DNA from: VGKP01 sp964647695
Lineage (GTDB): Archaea > Nanobdellota > Nanobdellia > Pacearchaeales > GW2011-AR1
Assembly: GCA_964647695.1 (NCBI GenBank)
Contig: CAZYIS010000003.1
Location: 1 to 64,000 of the forward strand
Reading direction: 5' to 3'
DNA: 64,000 bases
Position numbers and translations under genes: made by a program. The number at the start of each line of letters is the position of its first letter. The first letter of the stretch is position 1. Shown in pieces: positions 43,018 to 51,734 of this stretch. A model generated the notes under the pieces. It had not been told where the DNA came from. It searched no databases and saw only the letters and a list, made by a program, of their open reading frames with translations.

Positions 43018-43586
43018 CATCCGATAAAAGCAATGTTTTAACCAAATATCACATACTGATGACTCAGAGTAAAACCACTAAAGTAACTAATGAACCTTTA
43101 ACTAAAAAAACAGCGGATGAAAGAATTGAAAAGCTAAGAAATAATAGTTTCAATCCCCCCTATAAGATATCTTATGAAATAGTTCCAGTAGAAATCAAAT
43201 TACCAAAAGCAGGTCTACCTATTGTAGGAGATAGCCTATACGTTCCAGGAGGATTAGAAAACACATTAATTAGTTCAGGACTAGATAAGGTTTTTATAAA
43301 AAGAATTATAGGTGGTCTAGCCACAGTCAATTCACTTAGATGTGTGAATGATGAATTCTGGGTTGTAGATTTCAAAGAATTGACCTATCCAAATACCCAT
43401 ACTGGATGTGCTGACTTATCCGAAGATCGTGTTCCTTATCTATTAGAATCACTTCAGAAGAATCAATCAAGATACGAAAGACTTTACGGAAAAAGAGAAG
43501 CTAGAATTATATGTGATAGAGACAGCGCAAGAGGAGCAGTTGCAGGACAAGACTTTCGTGATTCAAACGAAGGAGATTGGAAATGA
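43014..43586 (+). CDS. Hypothetical protein, 190 aa
   Basis: Soluble, with a beta-rich middle (YEIVPVEIKLPKAGLPIVGD) and a basic C-terminus. FIKRIIGGLATV and EFWVVDFKEL loosely recall signal-peptidase-like or SH3-like strands, but no catalytic dyad is evident. Coupled on both sides by ATGA overlaps. It precedes the second barrel-like gene. Confidence 0.6.
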   Translation: MTSDKSNVLTKYHILMTQSKTTKVTNEPLTKKTADERIEKLRNNSFNPPYKISYEIVPVEIKLPKAGLPIVGDSLYVPGGLENTLISSGLDKVFIKRIIGGLATVNSLRCVNDEFWVVDFKELTYPNTHTGCADLSEDRVPYLLESLQKNQSRYERLYGKREARIICDRDSARGAVAGQDFRDSNEGDWK

Positions 43587-44335
43587 ACGCTCTATCTAAA
43601 AATATAGTTATTGGAGCAACAGGACTAGCATCATTAGTTGCCCCTATGCAAACAAATGCTCAAACCCTCGAAGTAGCAGATCAAAAGCCATTGATAAATA
43701 GCCCATACATAAGTTCAACCATTAAAAGTGAATATGGTGGATCAAGAGGGTTCACATCTTCAACCGGTGGAGCCTGGCAAAATGATTTTGGATTTAACAT
43801 TGGCAAGGTTACATTCGATTGCTGGTCTAACTTTGATGTTCAAAAAAACAAGCTAAACGAAATAGACTATGGTCTTTCCTATGGATTCAATTTTAAGGGT
43901 AACAATATTAGCATTAGTGCTACTGATTTCACATCTCCAACCAGTGATTTCAAAAACTGTGTTGAAATTGGAGTTAATGTATCAAGAAATCTAACCTCAG
44001 GTAAATATCCTCTATCAGTCAATGCCTATGCAGGAGAATTATTTGGAGTAAAAGAATATGAAGGACAATTCTTCAGTCTTGGACTTAATCAATCAGTTCC
44101 AATTGTAAAGAATGTAAAACTAGATCTTTCAACCATGGTTGCCTATGATAATCATTACTTTGGAGTTCAAGGTTCTGGATTTTCTCACGCCCAGGTAGGA
44201 GCAGGCCTAGATGTCAAACTAATGAAAGATATTCATGTAAAACCTTTTGTCTCAGTTCAAAAAGCTGTTGAAAGTTTAGGGGGAACTTTCAAAGACAATT
44301 TAGTTTACGGACTAACTGTCAGCAAGTCTTGGTAA
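43583..44335 (+). CDS. Second secreted beta-barrel-like protein, 250 aa
   Basis: I start at the ATG at 43583 overlapping the previous stop (ATGA), giving MNALSKNIVIGATGLASLVA; an ATG 6 nt earlier is less likely. A signal peptide is cleaved after about QTNAQ. The rest is made of amphipathic strands (NEIDYGLSYGFNFKGNNISI, KLDLSTMVAYDNHYFGVQ, VYGLTVSKSW), ending in Trp. Layout and position echo the operon's first gene; the two may be distant paralogues or partners of one envelope structure. Confidence 0.65.
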   Translation: MNALSKNIVIGATGLASLVAPMQTNAQTLEVADQKPLINSPYISSTIKSEYGGSRGFTSSTGGAWQNDFGFNIGKVTFDCWSNFDVQKNKLNEIDYGLSYGFNFKGNNISISATDFTSPTSDFKNCVEIGVNVSRNLTSGKYPLSVNAYAGELFGVKEYEGQFFSLGLNQSVPIVKNVKLDLSTMVAYDNHYFGVQGSGFSHAQVGAGLDVKLMKDIHVKPFVSVQKAVESLGGTFKDNLVYGLTVSKSW

Positions 44336-44336
44336 A

Positions 44337-44810
44337 ATGGCAACCGACTATGGACTTACTGCAAAAATATTAGAACAAAATAATCCTAAAAATCTATTTG
44401 AGCTCATTAAGGGAGATTATAAACCATTTTCAAATTTCAAAATAAAAGTAGATAATAAAAACTTTGAAGAAATTAATCATAAAGGAACTGTAAAAGCAAT
44501 AAGAGATAGACTAAAAGGCCTACATTTAACTCTAAGAAGAACCTCTAATGAAAGAATACCCTATTTAGAAATAAATCCTTCCAGAGCAGGACAGATTATC
44601 CTAAATCCATATAATGCAGAGGTTATACAAACACACCAGGAATCAAAAAATGCTAGTATCACTTATGAAAATGACTCTTTAATGCATGGAAGAAGCCTAA
44701 GGGTATATGAAGAAGGTAATTCATCTTTGGAAATTAAACTAGATGACCAATTTCCCTACATGCTAAAATCCATGGATCCAGACAAAACTGGACTGGGAGC
44801 AAGAAAATGA
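44337..44810 (+). CDS. Hypothetical protein, 157 aa
   Basis: Soluble, basic and mixed alpha/beta. It starts 1 nt after the barrel gene's stop and overlaps the following gene by 4 nt. It ends GLGARK, where GGGAGCAAGAAA serves as the next ribosome site. No family recognised. Confidence 0.6.
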   Translation: MATDYGLTAKILEQNNPKNLFELIKGDYKPFSNFKIKVDNKNFEEINHKGTVKAIRDRLKGLHLTLRRTSNERIPYLEINPSRAGQIILNPYNAEVIQTHQESKNASITYENDSLMHGRSLRVYEEGNSSLEIKLDDQFPYMLKSMDPDKTGLGARK

Positions 44811-45055
44811 GTAAAGAAGACATTGCTTTTGCGATAGGTGCCACATTTCTAGTTGTTTCTGCATGCACTATTGCATACAGAGGATTTGAAAGAAAATTAG
44901 AAAAAGTAGTATCACAGTCTAATCCTGCTCTAGTAACTGCTAACACTATAGGCAATTCAACTCCTGATAAATTCTATCAAATAGGGACCAACAGAGCCTA
45001 TGTTGAAATTGACGGCCGTTCTATTGAAAGTTATAATTTCGGAGGCATGAAATAA
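44807..45055 (+). CDS. Small single-pass membrane protein, 82 aa
   Basis: One N-terminal transmembrane helix (about 6-24, IAFAIGATFLVVSACTIAY) with a Cys near its end, then a polar tail. The Cys is not in a clear lipobox. Coupled by ATGA upstream and TAATG downstream. No family recognised. Confidence 0.6.
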   Translation: MSKEDIAFAIGATFLVVSACTIAYRGFERKLEKVVSQSNPALVTANTIGNSTPDKFYQIGTNRAYVEIDGRSIESYNFGGMK

Positions 45056-45858
45056 TGACTGCCATAAAAACCAATGGATATTCACGTTCTTCTGAACAAA
45101 GAGTATTTAGCGGTGGAAAAAATCATGATTGGATTTTTGACTATCCTGGAGTTTTTTACGATAAAGGATACAAATTAGAAGATGTTTCTTTCAAAGAAGA
45201 AAATGCAGGTATAATAAACCTGGGTCTACTTTCAGTAACTGGAAATGTTAGTTATTTTAATCAAAACCTAGGTAGACTTAAACTTGGTTCAACCACAAGT
45301 TCTTTTTTTTGGTTAACTCTAACTGATTTAAAAAATTCAATCAAAGAAAAAAATCTTCCAGCAATCTCTAATGAAGATGAAAAAGTTCTAGAAGAAAAAC
45401 TAGCCTATTCATTAGGTAACTGGGCCAATCTAAGAAGAACCTATAATCGTGAGAATACTGGAATTCCAGCAGAAATATATATGGAATTTGAAAATGAGGG
45501 CAGTCCAACACCCATAATAAGAGTCGGACTGGAAAACCTTGCCTATTTACCTATGCATCAAGATAAACCAGCAGTCTTTGCAACACCCTATTTTATAACC
45601 GGAAGAGCTAATTTACTAGATAAGGTAAAAGCAGTCTGTAATATATTCAAAACTAATGATAGTGTTAAACTAGGCAAATCTAGTCTGACTAAAACCTATC
45701 TACCAAGACTTAATTTTACAAAAAGTGAACTTAAAGGCACAGGACCTGCCGAGTATGAAGTTAAACTTACCTATTCTTTTAAAGAATTAAGAGAATATGC
45801 CTTAACCTGTCCAACAGTTCCAAGAGACGGCATTTCTCCAGGAGGAAATGCAAAATGA
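45055..45858 (+). CDS. Hypothetical protein, 267 aa
   Basis: Large soluble mixed protein: a beta-rich N-terminal third (IINLGLLSVTGNVSYFNQNL), a helical middle, then beta-rich TPIIRVGLENLAYLP. It has no signal peptide. The GTG/ATG choice is fixed by the TAATG junction. Ends GGNAK with GGAGGAAATG as next SD. No family recognised. Confidence 0.6.
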   Translation: MTAIKTNGYSRSSEQRVFSGGKNHDWIFDYPGVFYDKGYKLEDVSFKEENAGIINLGLLSVTGNVSYFNQNLGRLKLGSTTSSFFWLTLTDLKNSIKEKNLPAISNEDEKVLEEKLAYSLGNWANLRRTYNRENTGIPAEIYMEFENEGSPTPIIRVGLENLAYLPMHQDKPAVFATPYFITGRANLLDKVKAVCNIFKTNDSVKLGKSSLTKTYLPRLNFTKSELKGTGPAEYEVKLTYSFKELREYALTCPTVPRDGISPGGNAK

Positions 45859-46634
45859 AAGACTTTAAGATGGATTGGCTGCCTTTAATCGAAATACCTA
45901 AAACTATTCCAGGTGTTAGTTTTATTTATGATGCCACATTACTAAAGGAATATGATGACCGAGTAGAAGCCGATTTCGATAATAATCCTGCTTTAAAAAT
46001 TCTAGATTATAGTCAAGGAGTTGTAAGAGGATCTAATCCTTTTGCCGTTGCACTAATTAATTCTATCGTTTCTCCCCTAGGATATAGAGTTGCAAATCAA
46101 GCAGACCTAGAAAAGACATTAAAAATGAGTGATCTTCCATTATCAGGTCGCTATGAAGATACTGCTTTAGTTCTAAGAAATAGAGAGAATCCAAATTCAT
46201 ATTTAGCTGGAAATCTTGCAGACCAAGTTGAAAAGAGAGTATATAATATAAATAATCTAAAAAAACCTTTAGTTATTCCACTCTCGGGATTAGAAGTTGT
46301 AAAAGATAATAATTCTGAATATGGACTTGCTTTCAAATTAACTGACAAAGCACAAATAATTGTAGCTCCAATATTATCAAAAAATAATGGAAGCTATATT
46401 GATTCATCTGAAATGAACTCAGAAACTGGACTTCCAAATTGCATATTTACTAATGCTAAACCTGGAAATAGACAATTATGGACTAGAGGTTCTGGACTTT
46501 CAAGATTGTTGATTAATGGTGATCTAGATCTTGACTCAAAGGACACTAATCTGTTTAACTCTGGCTCCTATGGTAGAATAGTTTTGGTAAATGATAAATT
46601 AGATTCAAGAATATTATTCGGAGGAAGAAAATGA
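45855..46634 (+). CDS. Hypothetical protein, 259 aa
   Basis: Soluble mixed alpha/beta protein. GVVRGSNPFAVALINSIVSPLGYRVAN, then DTALVLRNRENPNSYLAG, resemble a ligand-binding domain, but no known family is assigned. Ends FGGRK, encoded by the SD GGAGGAAGAAAATGA of the next gene. Coupled on both sides. Confidence 0.6.
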   Translation: MKDFKMDWLPLIEIPKTIPGVSFIYDATLLKEYDDRVEADFDNNPALKILDYSQGVVRGSNPFAVALINSIVSPLGYRVANQADLEKTLKMSDLPLSGRYEDTALVLRNRENPNSYLAGNLADQVEKRVYNINNLKKPLVIPLSGLEVVKDNNSEYGLAFKLTDKAQIIVAPILSKNNGSYIDSSEMNSETGLPNCIFTNAKPGNRQLWTRGSGLSRLLINGDLDLDSKDTNLFNSGSYGRIVLVNDKLDSRILFGGRK

Positions 46635-47125
46635 ATTCTACTAAAAAAAGAATAATATCTTTAATGACTGCAGGAATGTTAACTGGAGTTCTAGGGATGT
46701 ATGATGGAATAAATACCATATTTGATTATCAAGAAACAAAAGAAGTCTCCTCTCTTAAAGAAAAAGGGATCTCAGCAGTAAAAACATTAGAAACTCTTGA
46801 AAGAGAAAGAAATTGGATTACACCCCTTCCAAAAATAGATTATTCATCTGAAAAATTAAAACCCTATTTAGATTCACTCACTAACTTTTATGCTCATAAT
46901 GATGAGAAAATAAAAACATTGGATGATGCAATTACCATTGTTAAATCCGACCTAGAAACAATAACAAATAATCCAGTCTATCTGAGAGATAGATCTGAAG
47001 TAAAACAAATGGAAAGAAATGCAGAGATGCATTTCTTTGGAGGATTTGGTTTAATATTAGTTTCATTATGTTATGGAATAGAGTCACTAGTATCAAATAA
47101 ATCTAAGGATGAGGGTAAAAAATGA
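46631..47125 (+). CDS. Membrane protein: two helices flanking a helical external domain
   Basis: Transmembrane helix at about 8-28 (IISLMTAGMLTGVLGMYDGI), about 105 residues of helical, coiled-coil-like sequence, then a second helix at about 136-153 (FFGGFGLILVSLCYGIESL) and a short Lys-rich tail. The layout matches a four-helix-bundle sensor loop without an output domain. A protein with the same layout lies at 62675-63241, suggesting paralogues. Coupled by ATGA at both ends. Confidence 0.65.
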   Translation: MNSTKKRIISLMTAGMLTGVLGMYDGINTIFDYQETKEVSSLKEKGISAVKTLETLERERNWITPLPKIDYSSEKLKPYLDSLTNFYAHNDEKIKTLDDAITIVKSDLETITNNPVYLRDRSEVKQMERNAEMHFFGGFGLILVSLCYGIESLVSNKSKDEGKK

Positions 47126-47379
47126 CTGCCTATGAATTAAGCGAAGTTGTAAAAATAGCAAGAGTATACTGTGAATTAGAAGCCCAAACCATAAATTTTT
47201 ATGCAGAAAGTTTTTCGGGTAAGAAAGAAGTATTAGAAACTGCTAAATCATGTATTAAAGCAATAAAAGAATATAGATTAATTCCCGAAGAAATAAGAAA
47301 AGAGTTTAATCATGGAAATTTAGAGTATAATGAATTAGAAAAATTATGTAATGATACTATATTAGGAGGAAAGAAATGA
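47122..47379 (+). CDS. Hypothetical helical protein, 85 aa
   Basis: Small all-helical acidic protein (ELSEVVKIARVYCELEAQTI) with two Cys. The start ATGACTGCCTATG is identical over 13 nt to the start of the next gene. Ends ILGGKK, with GGAGGAAAGAAATGA as the following ribosome site. Confidence 0.6.
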   Translation: MTAYELSEVVKIARVYCELEAQTINFYAESFSGKKEVLETAKSCIKAIKEYRLIPEEIRKEFNHGNLEYNELEKLCNDTILGGKK

Positions 47380-47621
47380 CTGCCTATGTAGCCGTATTCA
47401 AAGACCTAAAGGGCAAATATCTTCCTAACTTTTGTTCCGATGAAAGTGCTCACGAGGCAAATCTAGCTCTAGGAAAAGAATTAAACTATGAACTAGTCTA
47501 TCAAAACAATTTCAGAAGCTATGAACCCTGCCTAGTTGTAGAAAAATTCATTAGAGATGCCAATGAAAAAGGTAAATTTGATGCTAAAGATCTAGAATCT
47601 AGATTGGGAGTAAAGAAATGA
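47376..47621 (+). CDS. Hypothetical protein, 81 aa
   Basis: Small alpha/beta protein beginning MTAYVAVFKDLKGKYLPNF. It shares its first 13 nt with the preceding gene but not the rest. Ends LGVKK, coding the SD-like GGGAGTAAAGAAATGA of the methyltransferase gene. No family recognised. Confidence 0.6.
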   Translation: MTAYVAVFKDLKGKYLPNFCSDESAHEANLALGKELNYELVYQNNFRSYEPCLVVEKFIRDANEKGKFDAKDLESRLGVKK

Positions 47622-48643
47622 AATCTCAAATATCATTAGATAATCGACTTTTTGGAATCCCTTGTAGAGAAGTTGTAACCTACACAGTTCATTCACTAAT
47701 AAAGCATTTTGATTTTTTCAATAAACTTGGAAAAAATGAATGGACTTTTGAAAAAATAACAAAAGAATTTGGTTTCGATGGAAGAGTATTTGATGCAACC
47801 TTAAACTATCTAAGAAAAGAAGGATTATTAGAAAAATCAGGTATAGACTCAACAAAATATGTTTTAACAAAAGACGCGTTAAGATTTTTAACAAGAGAGG
47901 GTAAAAATGATTTAAGCTCATTCGTAACTATTTTGGAAGGTTGTGTTCCAAATAAAGCAGCTGATGCAATTGCTTTTGCTTTAACAACAGGCACCTCTGC
48001 AAAGTGGAATGAAACAGAAAGTTGGAGTGCGGCTATGAAAAGTGGAGCAATATCTCAAAGATTTTCAGAAGGAATGATGGCTAGAGGAAAATATCTTTCA
48101 GAAACATTAGTTACTTCATTAAAAGATGTTCTTTCTGATAGAAGAAGTTTACTCGACATCGGAGGATCTTTAGGAGATTATTCTGGAGTCTTCGCTAGAA
48201 ACAATCCAAATTTACAATGCGCTGTTTTTGATTTACCTAAAGTAATTGAAGGCACTAAAAGAAATATATCTCAGAGAGGATATGAAAGAGTAATTACTGT
48301 GGACGGGGATTTTTTCTCAGATAATTTACCAAAAGGATATGATGCACACTTCTATTCTAACGTTTTACATGATTGGACCCAAGAGAAAGTTAAGGTGTTG
48401 CTCAAAAAGTCCCATGAGGCATTAAATCCATCAGGTAAAATTATAATTCATGGAATGCACCTAAACTCAGATAAAACTGGACCAGAACTAGCCATAGATC
48501 ATTCTCTTTATCTTTCAGTATTTACTGAAGGTAGAAACTATTCAACAAAAGAAATTAGTGAAATGCTTAAAGGTGTAGGTTTCAAGAGATCACAGAAATA
48601 TCATTCAGCAGGAGGCTATAGTGCTATAGTTGCAACAAAATGA
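47618..48643 (+). CDS. O-methyltransferase, Methyltransf_2 (plant OMT/ASMT-like) family
   Basis: N-terminal winged-helix dimerisation domain (about 15-85: FDFFNKLGKNEWTFEKITKE, FDATLNYLRKEGLLEK) and a C-terminal Rossmann domain. Motif I LLDIGGSLGDYSG (about 178-190), CAVFDLPKVIEG, GDFFSDNLPKGYDAHFYSN, then LHDWTQEKVKVLLKKSHEAL with the catalytic His region, are close to the OMT family that methylates small-molecule hydroxyls. This family is common in natural-product pathways, which hints that the operon makes or modifies a small molecule (inference). Confidence 0.85.
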   Translation: MKSQISLDNRLFGIPCREVVTYTVHSLIKHFDFFNKLGKNEWTFEKITKEFGFDGRVFDATLNYLRKEGLLEKSGIDSTKYVLTKDALRFLTREGKNDLSSFVTILEGCVPNKAADAIAFALTTGTSAKWNETESWSAAMKSGAISQRFSEGMMARGKYLSETLVTSLKDVLSDRRSLLDIGGSLGDYSGVFARNNPNLQCAVFDLPKVIEGTKRNISQRGYERVITVDGDFFSDNLPKGYDAHFYSNVLHDWTQEKVKVLLKKSHEALNPSGKIIIHGMHLNSDKTGPELAIDHSLYLSVFTEGRNYSTKEISEMLKGVGFKRSQKYHSAGGYSAIVATK

Positions 48644-49311
48644 AAGAATTTAAAGTGAAACATCAGGGAGAGAACCTATTTTTTTATTTTCCCTATGCAG
48701 GTAGTGCAGATTTACAAAGTCTAGCAAAGCAAATGAATCTATCAGCAGTGACATTTCCAACATTCTCTCAAACAGTTTCTCTTATTTATGAGGCCCATAA
48801 TCAACCAGATCATCCCATTGCTAAAAGCATTTTAGAATCTTTAAGTCATGCTGGGGAGGGATTAACTTCCATGACTCTTGTACGTGGAATGAAAGATTAT
48901 ATTCAGATAATTGAAGGCAAAGATTTACAATATGAATTTAAGATTCATTCACTTCAAGAACTTGCAGAGAAAGGTATACTTGAACATAAAAACAACACAA
49001 TAAGAACCTCGAGTTATGGGAGGAATGATAATAATTTAGGTCCTTTAGAATTAGAAAGAAATGAATATATTAATAAAATCGCAGGAGATGAAGGAGCTAA
49101 AAAGATTGCCGAACTTGTAGCCTATAGTAATAAACCTGCAGAGATAACACAACCATATCAAGATCAAGTAGGTGCGGCGATTATAAGAAAATATGATGGA
49201 AAATTCGAGATAAGCTTTGGAGCAGCAGATCATAGAGTATTTGGCTACATGCCCTGGAGATCTAATAAACAAAAAAGTTTAGTTTCTAGACTTATTAGAG
49301 GTAAAAAATGA
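48640..49311 (+). CDS. Hypothetical protein, 223 aa
   Basis: Soluble mixed protein. The N-terminus KVKHQGENLFFYFPYAGSAD and the C-terminal VGAAIIRKYDGKFEISFGAA are beta-rich; the middle is helical. It overlaps the O-methyltransferase by 4 nt (ATGA), without a clear SD at this junction. Ends RGKK. No family recognised. Confidence 0.6.
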   Translation: MKEFKVKHQGENLFFYFPYAGSADLQSLAKQMNLSAVTFPTFSQTVSLIYEAHNQPDHPIAKSILESLSHAGEGLTSMTLVRGMKDYIQIIEGKDLQYEFKIHSLQELAEKGILEHKNNTIRTSSYGRNDNNLGPLELERNEYINKIAGDEGAKKIAELVAYSNKPAEITQPYQDQVGAAIIRKYDGKFEISFGAADHRVFGYMPWRSNKQKSLVSRLIRGKK

Positions 49312-49742
49312 CTACTAAATTATCTCAAAGACAATATAATGGATTTGTAGATACATTACTAGAAAGACCTGCAAAAGGCTGGAAGAATGATTTTTCAGAA
49401 ACTCGAAATGTTTTTTATCCTGACATGTCCCATAGAGGTGAATCTAAATATAAACAATACTCTACAGTTGTAAGAAATGGAAAGTTAAAAGGACACAGAT
49501 TAGAGTTATATTTTAGCTGGACTGAAGTATCCGCCCATAACGTATCCTCCGATGAAAACATACGTGAAGATAGAGTGACTATATCTAACGAAAGAATCCC
49601 CGAACCCTATTACGCATTAACAATTAAGAAAGGTAGAAAAACAGTTTATGAATCAGAAAGCCGAAACCTTGAGGGCACTTATTGGGATCATAGATTGAAA
49701 GATCTACATGAAAATATTAAAAAGAATAGGAGCAGTCCATGA
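49308..49742 (+). CDS. Hypothetical protein, 144 aa
   Basis: Basic, beta-rich soluble protein (HRLELYFSWTEVSAHNVSSD, YYALTIKKGRKTVYESESRN). No family recognised. Preceded by GAGGTAAAAAATGA; its own end AGGAGCAGTCCATGA supplies the next SD. Confidence 0.6.
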   Translation: MTTKLSQRQYNGFVDTLLERPAKGWKNDFSETRNVFYPDMSHRGESKYKQYSTVVRNGKLKGHRLELYFSWTEVSAHNVSSDENIREDRVTISNERIPEPYYALTIKKGRKTVYESESRNLEGTYWDHRLKDLHENIKKNRSSP

Positions 49743-50437
49743 CCTATCAAGTTAATTTCACTCAAGAACAAATAGAAAGAATAAAAGAAGCAAGAAAGGG
49801 ATTAGTAGCAAAAACACTGGAAGTGCCGGCCCATGGAAAAATTGTTGAACATGAAGGAAAACCTGGAAATTATTATTTTGTTCTTCCAACAGTTTTTCAA
49901 CCAAACGCAGGTTGCATTCCATTAATTGAAAATTATAAAATAAATAAAGGCGAAAGAGTTCTAGATTTTGGAACTGGATGTGGAGTAATAGCCATAGATT
50001 CTGCAAAAAGAGGAGCCCATGTGGCTGTTGGAATAGATATAAATAAAGAAGCCGTAAGAAGTGGTAAAATAAATGCTATTTTACATAAAGTTAATGATAA
50101 TTGTCTAATTTACGATGGTGAAATTGTTAAGAATGGTAAAAAAGATTTTAATGTTATAACTGCAAACCTTCCTTTCACCAATGAAATTTGCTCAAAAATA
50201 GAAGAAAAAGCAGCCTATGATCAAGGATTAACTGCCCATAGAGAATTATTCCAACTAGCAGAAAACAGATTAACTAAATTTGGAAGAGTATATTTAGCCC
50301 AAGCAAACTTCGGTGCAGTAGATGAAGTTTTAGATTTAGCAAAAGAACATGGATTTTCTCACAGATTAATTGGTCAAAAAGAAGCCTGGGAACCTTCAGC
50401 AGTCTTCTATGCTTTTGAACTTTGGAGGAAAAAATGA
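49739..50437 (+). CDS. SAM-dependent methyltransferase with NLPF motif
   Basis: Motif I VLDFGTGCGV (about 75-84), acidic motif II VGIDINKEAV, and motif IV ANLPFTNE (about 139-146) in place of NPPY/NPPF, which places it near the HemK/PrmC, RsmC or TrmN6-like group that methylates amide or ring nitrogens. A basic N-terminal region (about 1-65) precedes the Rossmann domain. Substrate unknown. Ends LWRKK, with GGAGGAAAAAATGA as the next SD. Confidence 0.8.
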   Translation: MTYQVNFTQEQIERIKEARKGLVAKTLEVPAHGKIVEHEGKPGNYYFVLPTVFQPNAGCIPLIENYKINKGERVLDFGTGCGVIAIDSAKRGAHVAVGIDINKEAVRSGKINAILHKVNDNCLIYDGEIVKNGKKDFNVITANLPFTNEICSKIEEKAAYDQGLTAHRELFQLAENRLTKFGRVYLAQANFGAVDEVLDLAKEHGFSHRLIGQKEAWEPSAVFYAFELWRKK

Positions 50438-51036
50438 CTTCATTTATAATCAACCCCAATTCAATTAAATGGTATGTTGCTAATGTCCAAGAAGCCACTA
50501 AACCAAGTCATGAATGGAATGGCATAACTGATTATGACTCACATTTAAATGATATTAGAGCAAAGAATAAAGAAGAATATGAATCTGCATTAAAAGACGC
50601 CTGGAACCAAACCAATCCTTTAGTGAAAGCCTATCTAAAATTCAGAGGAAAAAATCCAAGTATCGATTCTAGAATTATGGAACCTGCAATGCTAGAGTTT
50701 CTAATAGGATTAGAATCGCAGACCATGAAAAATCTAGAACTAAGATATGCTTTAAAACCCGATACGGACAAAGCAGTAGATATTTCTTCCCTAACTCCTG
50801 ACGTTCATCCTAAAACCTATCAATGCAGCGACCTAGAAATTAATAAAGAAGGTTTTGGAAATGAAAGATATAAATTACTATTGGAAAATGCATTTTCCGA
50901 TGCACAAAAAAGTAGATTTGATTTCGTTTCGGTTTCAGAACCAAGATTTATTTCCTATAGACATTCAGATTTTGCTTCCTGGTCTGGAAAAATTCCAATT
51001 TACCAAATGAACGCAACATTCTGGAGGAAAAGATGA
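50434..51036 (+). CDS. Hypothetical protein, 200 aa
   Basis: Starts at the ATG at 50434 overlapping the previous stop; an ATG at 50422 would overlap more. Soluble, helical N-terminal half, with SVSEPRFISYRHSDFASWSG near the C-terminus. No SAM motif is seen. Ends FWRKR with GGAGGAAAAGATGA. No family recognised. Confidence 0.6.
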   Translation: MTSFIINPNSIKWYVANVQEATKPSHEWNGITDYDSHLNDIRAKNKEEYESALKDAWNQTNPLVKAYLKFRGKNPSIDSRIMEPAMLEFLIGLESQTMKNLELRYALKPDTDKAVDISSLTPDVHPKTYQCSDLEINKEGFGNERYKLLLENAFSDAQKSRFDFVSVSEPRFISYRHSDFASWSGKIPIYQMNATFWRKR

Positions 51037-51734
51037 CATCTGACATAAATCAAAACAAACTCTCCACCCAATATGATGAAATAGGCAAAGAATATCTTTC
51101 CGCACGAGAAGCATTCTATCAAAACGTAGCCGATGGAGCTAAATTATTCATTGATTCCCAATTAACAAGAGTAAAACCTACAAGAGGGCGTTTCTTACTT
51201 GATATAGGATGCGGAGATTGTAGCGATACTGAAAAATACAAAAAATTAGGTTTCAAAACATTTGGTTTAGACTCATCAAGAGTTATGCTAGATAAAGCTA
51301 TAGAAAAAGGATTTGATCCAGAACATCTAATTCATTCAAGTATGGATAATATTCCTGCAAGCGAGAAATCATTTGATGTCCTAACCTCTCGTTACGCATT
51401 ACATTACCTTGAAAATTTAGATCCTGCATTTGAAGAATTTGCAAGAATTATAAAACCAGAAGGATTATTAGTATTCATTGTAGGTCATCCATTAAACAAT
51501 TTACTAAGACAACAAAATAAAGTCTATGGAGAAAAAGAAGTAATAGAAGTTCCACTTTATGGAGATAAAACCACTGTAAAGAGTGTAAGCCATACCTTCT
51601 CAGATTACATTTCTCCTACTTTCCTAAATAATTTTGATCTTCTTCATTTAGAAGAAGGCAAACAAAAAAATGAAAAAGAAATCGAAGGATTCCAAACACC
51701 TGGATTTCTGGGTTTTGTAGGGAGGAAAAGATGA
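51033..51734 (+). CDS. SAM-dependent methyltransferase (Methyltransf_11 type)
   Basis: Motif I LLDIGCGDCSD (about 54-64), motif II FGLDSSRVML, motif III-like HSSMDNIPASEKSFDVLTSR, motif IV ALHYLENLD and post-motif FARIIKPEGLLVFIVGHP form a complete Methyltransf_11/25 core. Substrate unknown; this class often methylates small metabolites. Ends VGRKR with GGGAGGAAAAGATGA. Confidence 0.85.
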   Translation: MTSDINQNKLSTQYDEIGKEYLSAREAFYQNVADGAKLFIDSQLTRVKPTRGRFLLDIGCGDCSDTEKYKKLGFKTFGLDSSRVMLDKAIEKGFDPEHLIHSSMDNIPASEKSFDVLTSRYALHYLENLDPAFEEFARIIKPEGLLVFIVGHPLNNLLRQQNKVYGEKEVIEVPLYGDKTTVKSVSHTFSDYISPTFLNNFDLLHLEEGKQKNEKEIEGFQTPGFLGFVGRKR

